Positions 59,241 to 64,000 of a stretch of 64,000 nt of DNA are shown here, piece after piece. Under the pieces are notes generated by a model. The model worked only from the letters and a program-made list of their open reading frames with translations, did no database searches and was not told the origin of the DNA. Source of the stretch: Raphanus sativus (lineage: Eukaryota > Streptophyta > Magnoliopsida > Brassicales > Brassicaceae); NCBI RefSeq assembly GCF_000801105.2, contig NC_079516.1, positions 51,939,265-52,003,264 on the forward strand. Direction: 5' to 3'. The position numbers and the translations under genes are program-made. Position 1 is the stretch's first letter; every line of letters begins with the position of its first letter.

Positions 59241-61610
59241 ATGGGGAAGAAAGGAAGTTGGTTTTCTGCAATCAAAAGGGTTTTTACTCCACATTCCAAA
59301 GAGAAGCTAGGCAATGTAATAAGCTGGTTACTCCAGACACGTTTTTAGTGGATTTTATTTAGCTAACAAGAATGTTATATTGATGATAAGATTACTTTGG
59401 CTCATGGTGAGCAATTTTGATTAACAGGAAGCAGAGAGAAAGAATGTAAAAGAGAAGAGGAAGAAAGGTTTTGGGAAGCTAAGGCTTGGTGGAGAGCCTA
59501 GTAGCATTGAGAAGATCTTTGGCGAGGCTGAGAGAGACCATAATCTTTTCTTCAGGCCTTCTACTCCTCCTCCTGATCGATCAAATCCACCCTCCTCCTA
59601 CTCTCCTCCTATAAGGCCTGCTTCTCCTCAGGTTCCTTCTCCAAGAGTTGCTTCACCAAAGTCTCATCCTCCTCCTAGAGTAGATTCTCCAAGGTCTCTT
59701 TCTCCCAAGCCTTCTGATCGATCAACACCATCATCAGCCTCTGCCAGTGCTCCTCCTCCTCCTCTGAAGCCTGCTTCTACTCGACTTCCTTCTCAGAGAA
59801 TTCCCCCTCCCGTTGTTCCTTCTCCAAGACCATCTTCACCAAGAGTTGTCTCTCCACAAGCCGTCCCTCTAAAGCCTCCTTCTCCAAGAGCAGACCCACT
59901 AAGATTGAATAATCCAAGACCATCTTCACCAAAGCCTCCTTCTCCAAGAGCAGACCCACTAAGATTGAATAATCCAAGACCATCTTCACCAAAGCCTCCT
60001 TCTCCTAGAGCAGACCCACTAAGATTGAATAATCCAAGACCATCTTCACCAAAGCCTCCTTCTCCAAGTGCAGACCCACTAATATTGAATAATCCAAGAC
60101 CATCTTCACCAAAGCCTCCTTCTCCAAGTGCAGACCCACTAAGGTTGAATAATCCAAGACCACCTTCACCAAAGCCTCCTTCTCCAAGTGCAGACCCACC
60201 AAGCTTGGAGACTCCAAGAGCAGAACCACCAAGACTGGATGCTCCAAGACCTCCTTCTCCAAGAGCAGAACCACCAAGACTGAATGCTCCAAGGCTAACT
60301 ACGCCTAGGCCTCCTTCTCCAAGACCAGTCTCGCCTAGGCCTGTGCAGCGACTAGAGATTGTATCTAGACCAGAGCCAACTCTCTTGGTCCAACATGCTT
60401 CTGCAACAAAGATTCAAGCAGCTTTCAGAGGTTACATGGTACGTATCCTCATTCTTTATTTACATTTCAAGATTTGTCCCATTACACTAGCCTCCATATC
60501 AGAAGTTGTTAATCTGGATGATACAGGCAAGGAGGAGTTTCAGAGCTCTCAAAGGACTAGTCAGGCTTCAAGGGGTGGTGAGAGGATACAGCGTGAAGCG
60601 TCAGACAGTAAACGCAATGAAGTACATGCAGCAACTGGTCCGTGTTCAGTCTCAGATTCAGTCACGCCGCATCAAAATGTTGGAAAAGCAAGCGCAGCTT
60701 GAGAGAGACGAAGCTAAATGGGCTGCATCTGAGGCTGGTAATGGTAACTGGGACGATAGCGTGCTGACAAAAGAAGAAAGAGATGCAAGATCTCAGAGGA
60801 AGACTGATGCAATCATCAAGAGGGAACGATCCATGGCCTATGCTTATTCTCACAAGGTAAACACACTCAAATCTTTCCTCATTTGTAACACCATTGTTGA
60901 TACATCTATCTGGTTTTGTACAGTTGTGGAAGAACAGTCCCAAGTCTGCAGCTTCAGTTGGGCTTCCTCTATGGTGGAACTGGATGGATAGGCAGCTTCC
61001 TCTTGCTAGTCCTGCACCGAGCCATAGAGATTACAGGCTAACACCAACAAGACTGCTAACACCAACAAGACTGAGCCCAAGCCCTCTGTCTCAGTCAAGC
61101 AACCAGCACCATTTCAGGCATGACAGCAACTTCGACACTTCCACACCAAAATCGTCTAGGTCTACACTTCTCACTCCATCCAGACCCATCCGCACAGGCA
61201 CATCAAGATACTCCAGAGGAGGAGGAAGACAAGATTCTCCTTTCAGAGACAATGACAGCCTCACGAGCTGCCCTCCATTCCCGAGCTACATGGCTCCAAC
61301 GGTCTCTGCCAAGGCCAAAGTTAGACCAAGCAGCAATCCAAAGGAGAGAGTGATGGGTACACCATCGTCAGTCAGTAGCGAGAGGAGGAGAATGTCTTAT
61401 CCACCGACGCAACAAGGTTTGGATACGTTTAGATGGAACAAAGGATCATTGCTAATGAGCAACAGCAGCAGCCAGAGAGGTGGCCCTGGTTCACCTGGAG
61501 GTGTGGTACTTGAGAAGCACAGGACACTTAAATCAGTAGGGAATTTGAGCATTGGTTCTTCTGCTGTTTCGATGCCAGATGGTAGGAAACCGTTTAACAG
61601 ATATGTGTGA
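59241..61610 (+). CDS. IQD14: IQD14-like calmodulin-binding IQ67-domain protein
   Basis: Four exons: 59241-59315, 59428-60438, 60527-60856, 60924-61610, giving 700 residues (about 670 in Arabidopsis At2g43680 from memory). IQD proteins are plant scaffolds that bind calmodulin and microtubules/plasma membrane and shape cells. The N-terminus MGKKGSWFSAIKRVF is typical. A long Pro/Ser-rich disordered region (residues about 85-345) contains the in-frame 60-bp repeat. The IQ67 domain starts at ATKIQAAFRGYM and is interrupted by the conserved phase-0 intron before ARRSFRALKGLVRLQ. A C-terminal DUF4005 block reads PSYMAPTVSAKAKVR. Splice phases are consistent and no defects are seen. Confidence 0.94.
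59881..60180 (+). repeat. Five tandem 60-bp in-frame repeats in IQD14
   Basis: Five units of exactly 60 bp, starting at 59881, 59941, 60001, 60061 and 60121, differ by only a few bases. Each encodes 20 residues (SPRADPLRLNN then PRPSSPKPP). Diverged partial units continue to about 60340. All are in frame. Confidence 0.96.
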
Positions 61611-63448
61611 TTTCTTTTGATTGAGCCTTTTTCTTTTTTTTTTGTATGCTACTTTTGCTTCATTTGTGGGTGGTGTTGATTTTGAGTGCTGTTCTAATCT
61701 GGATTTATGGATTTACTTATGTAACATAATAAAAGGAAAAACAATGATAGGTTTTGGTTTGAAGTAAACATAAGGTATCTTCAAGACTAGATTCAGATTC
61801 CACAAACAGGTAAAGTGATAGACACGCTTGGAACAGAGATGTTCCCTTGCCCTTCTTTGTCTCCACCGATCTCAAAATGCTACACCTCTGATAAAATGTA
61901 TCAAAAAAAAATACCAAACCTGTAAATGTTCTCATTGGCCAGCAGCTGAATTCGAACTTCTGTATATGTATATGCCCATACTTGTTTGTTGGACTCTGCT
62001 CGGCTCATTTTAGCACAAAACTAGGAGCTGATCTAGAGTGCCTTGCTTGGAAAAAGAAATAAACATGATGCTAAGGCAAATGTTTGGAGTTTTGCTCAAC
62101 TTTTCTTTTTAAAACAATGCGGTGGTGCTTAAGTAAACAATTCACTTTTGTTTGATTAGCTCTTTGTTTGTCACATTAATCATGCAGGTCCTGGACACCA
62201 TTGATTGGTTGACTAAATTGATTACAGACTTTCACATTGCAACTGTTCTAACGTATTTGAAGGTCCTCAACTAGTGTAAATGTTTTCTATGATCGTTTAC
62301 TATATGATCGTTTGTACATATGCGAATTTGCTTTTTGTTTTTATAAATGAGCTTTGGGAAAGAAGATAACTTGTCTGCATTTACTTTCGGTTTGGGATTT
62401 TGTGGAAAACTTTTGAAAACATATACCATACTTACTTAGCTTATTAACGTCTTAAAGAAAGGTTTAGGCGTCTTTCTCTTTTCAACTTAGGGATGAAAGC
62501 ATAAAAGAGATATCATTTAGTATAATACTATATAGTATTAGACCTTCTATCTTTATGCCAACGTATAATTTGATTTTGGCTTTATGAAAACGTATTACAC
62601 TTGTGGACTTGAAAGAAGAACGCCAATCAGGATCACTGACACATACTCCCAAAAATGTCGTCTAAAAGGCTATAGTTCCCTGTCACGGTCTCAATGAGAA
62701 ACGTTGTGCTATCAAATAAAAAACGTTGTGCAGAGCATAAAACTATAGTCAAAAAAGCATTGAATGATGCCCAAAAAAACGCAAAACCAAAGGCAGAAAG
62801 TAGAGTGAAATATTTTAGTTTCATTTTGCCAAGTGGTGGAAACATCCACGTGGAGAAGCAATGCCACTTGTCCCTTTTCCTGGATTCTCACGCCTCAGTA
62901 TTACAAAATAAAATAAATATATCAAAAACTTATTTTTACCCTTTTTTATTGATTTGTGAGTTCTAATTCACAAGTAATTAGACAAAGCCATGTTTAAGTA
63001 TAGAGAGAGAGAGAGAGAGCTGTCTAATCATATTAAAAGAGTCGAATTCACAAGTGATTCATCTTAATACTATAAACTAAAAGCTAATTTTAATTTGATC
63101 AAAAAAGAAGAAGCTAATTTTACTATTCCCTGTACCGACATGGATCTCTATCAATGATGTGATATAAAGGAATCTCGAGGGCATTTTGGAACTGATGCTT
63201 GATTTAAAAAGAAAATTATATATTTTAAAATTCTTGTATTCATACGATATATGACGTCATTATCCTTTTTATAATTTATTTATTTTCCTTCTAGAGAGAC
63301 TCTTCTCCCCTCACACCGCTGTTTCTCATAACCAACCATTCTCTTTCTGTGGACGAAACTCAACCCTTAAAGAAGACCCATAGATATAACCAGAGAGCAT
63401 TAGCCTGAGAGAGAGAGAGAGAGGTTTGCTCAAAGACAAGAGACCAAA
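61611..63448. other. Intergenic region between IQD14 and SSI2
   Basis: Contains the IQD14 3' UTR (to roughly 61740, with an AATAAA-like ATAATAAAAGG near 61726) and AT-rich DNA. From about 63270 a CT-rich leader with GAGAGA runs precedes SSI2. In A. thaliana, as I recall, lectin receptor kinase genes occur between these two loci; none is visible here. Confidence 0.5.
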
Positions 63449-63579
63449 ATGGCATTGAAGCTAAACTCTTTGGCATGTCAGCCATACAAACTCGCTTCCT
63501 CGACTCGTCCGCCAATCTCTACTTTCAGATCTCCCCAGTTCCTCTGCCACGCTTCTTCTTCACCCGCTCTCAGCTCCAA
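63449..63579 (+). CDS. SSI2: SSI2/FAB2 plastid stearoyl-ACP desaturase, exon 1 only
   Basis: The first exon encodes 43 residues of a chloroplast transit peptide, [13 protein letters not shown] then [18 protein letters not shown], closely matching Arabidopsis and Brassica SSI2/FAB2 (At2g43710). The enzyme is a soluble di-iron desaturase that makes oleoyl-ACP in the plastid stroma. I place the donor at 63580 (AA|GTCTGT) because the expected continuation is K-EVESLKK. The open frame running on to 63733 is intronic. The catalytic exons are beyond the window, so intactness cannot be assessed. Confidence 0.85.
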
Positions 63580-64000
63580 GTCTGTCTCTTTCTCTCCCCC
63601 CCTCTTTACCGATTGTCTACATATGAGATTTGGTTCCTTGTTTCAACTGTGTTTCGCTTGTTTTTTCAGTTATGGATCTATAGGTTCTGTCGATATGTTA
63701 GCCCATTTGCTTAAATCTCAATCAAAAGGATGAGCCTTTTTTTTAATCTAGTGATTAAAAGATGTGGACAAATGTGGCCATCCTCTGTTTATTCTCTCTG
63801 TCTCAAGCCATTTTATTCATCAATGCCCTCCTTTCTTTTTAATCTGATTCGTTATTACTCTAAACCGATTCAGATGACAATGTTATCACATTTCTAGATT
63901 CCTTCCAGCTTCTCTGAGAGATTTTGCTCCATGCATCTAGTCTTTATTCTAGATTCATCTTTTGATGTCCATTTTGTTGCTTATTCATTTGATGAGTTTT
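63580..64000 (+). other. SSI2 intron 1, incomplete
   Basis: T-rich intronic DNA after the proposed exon-1 donor. No acceptor followed by desaturase sequence is seen before the window ends. Confidence 0.6.

Noticed and set aside
62633..62966. Overlapping short frames between IQD14 and SSI2
   Set aside because: Both strands are open by chance, with no motif, splice context or codon bias.

Overview
The window is plant nuclear DNA from a member of the Brassicaceae, most likely a Brassica or close relative. The genes have short GT-AG introns, the intergenic DNA is AT-rich and full of MITEs, and the encoded proteins match Arabidopsis thaliana proteins almost residue for residue. The gene order also follows A. 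thaliana chromosome 2 near At2g43410-At2g43710. Locus names come from memory of that genome and are homology inferences. Exon models were built by hand from splice signals, and every complete model keeps one frame from ATG to stop.

Layout, left to right. (1) 1-13,873, all on the minus strand: first coding exon of the flowering regulator FPA (rest outside the window), a 3-beta-HSD/reticulon-like protein, the glyoxalase-II-like GLX2-1, ribosomal protein eL38, an ASCH-domain protein and a DUF3755 protein. (2) 13,874-26,626: a repeat-rich stretch with a Helitron, MITEs and a degraded coding remnant, then a KAI2-type alpha/beta hydrolase (karrikin/KL receptor family) that I do not expect at this position from A. 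thaliana, and a TBC Rab-GAP. (3) 26,627-29,446 (+): NLP8, an RWP-RK/PB1 nitrate-response transcription factor. (4) 29,811-36,350 (+): three mustard-type trypsin inhibitor (ATTI/MTI-2) defensin-like genes plus a relic of a fourth. A 903-bp foldback Mutator-like element lies directly upstream of the third. (5) 36,988-54,430: a class IV chitinase cluster. Chitinase A is split in exon 1 by a 7,945-bp CACTA transposon with two decayed transposase genes. Chitinases B and C lie in a tandem duplication that also carries two truncated copies of an At2g43630-like gene. Block 1 of that duplication has a 1.5-kb Harbinger-like insertion, and block 2 preserves the empty site. Chitinase B is frameshifted by a pure 54-bp homopolymer insertion. 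(6) 54,719-64,000: SRP14 (-), IQD14 (+) with a 60-bp in-frame repeat, and the first exon of the SSI2/FAB2 stearoyl-ACP desaturase (+), cut by the window end.

The single-copy housekeeping and regulatory genes look intact and evenly spaced. Almost all structural change is concentrated in the defence clusters (protease inhibitors, chitinases) and at the KAI2 site. I see no operon-like, CRISPR, viral or tRNA/rRNA features. I found no clearly new multi-gene system. The best leads are the altered KAI2 pocket, the inhibitor with an acidic P1 residue, the TGGGCC-motif repeat at the eL38 promoter, the foldback element with telomere-like interior, and the layered insertions in the chitinase cluster.
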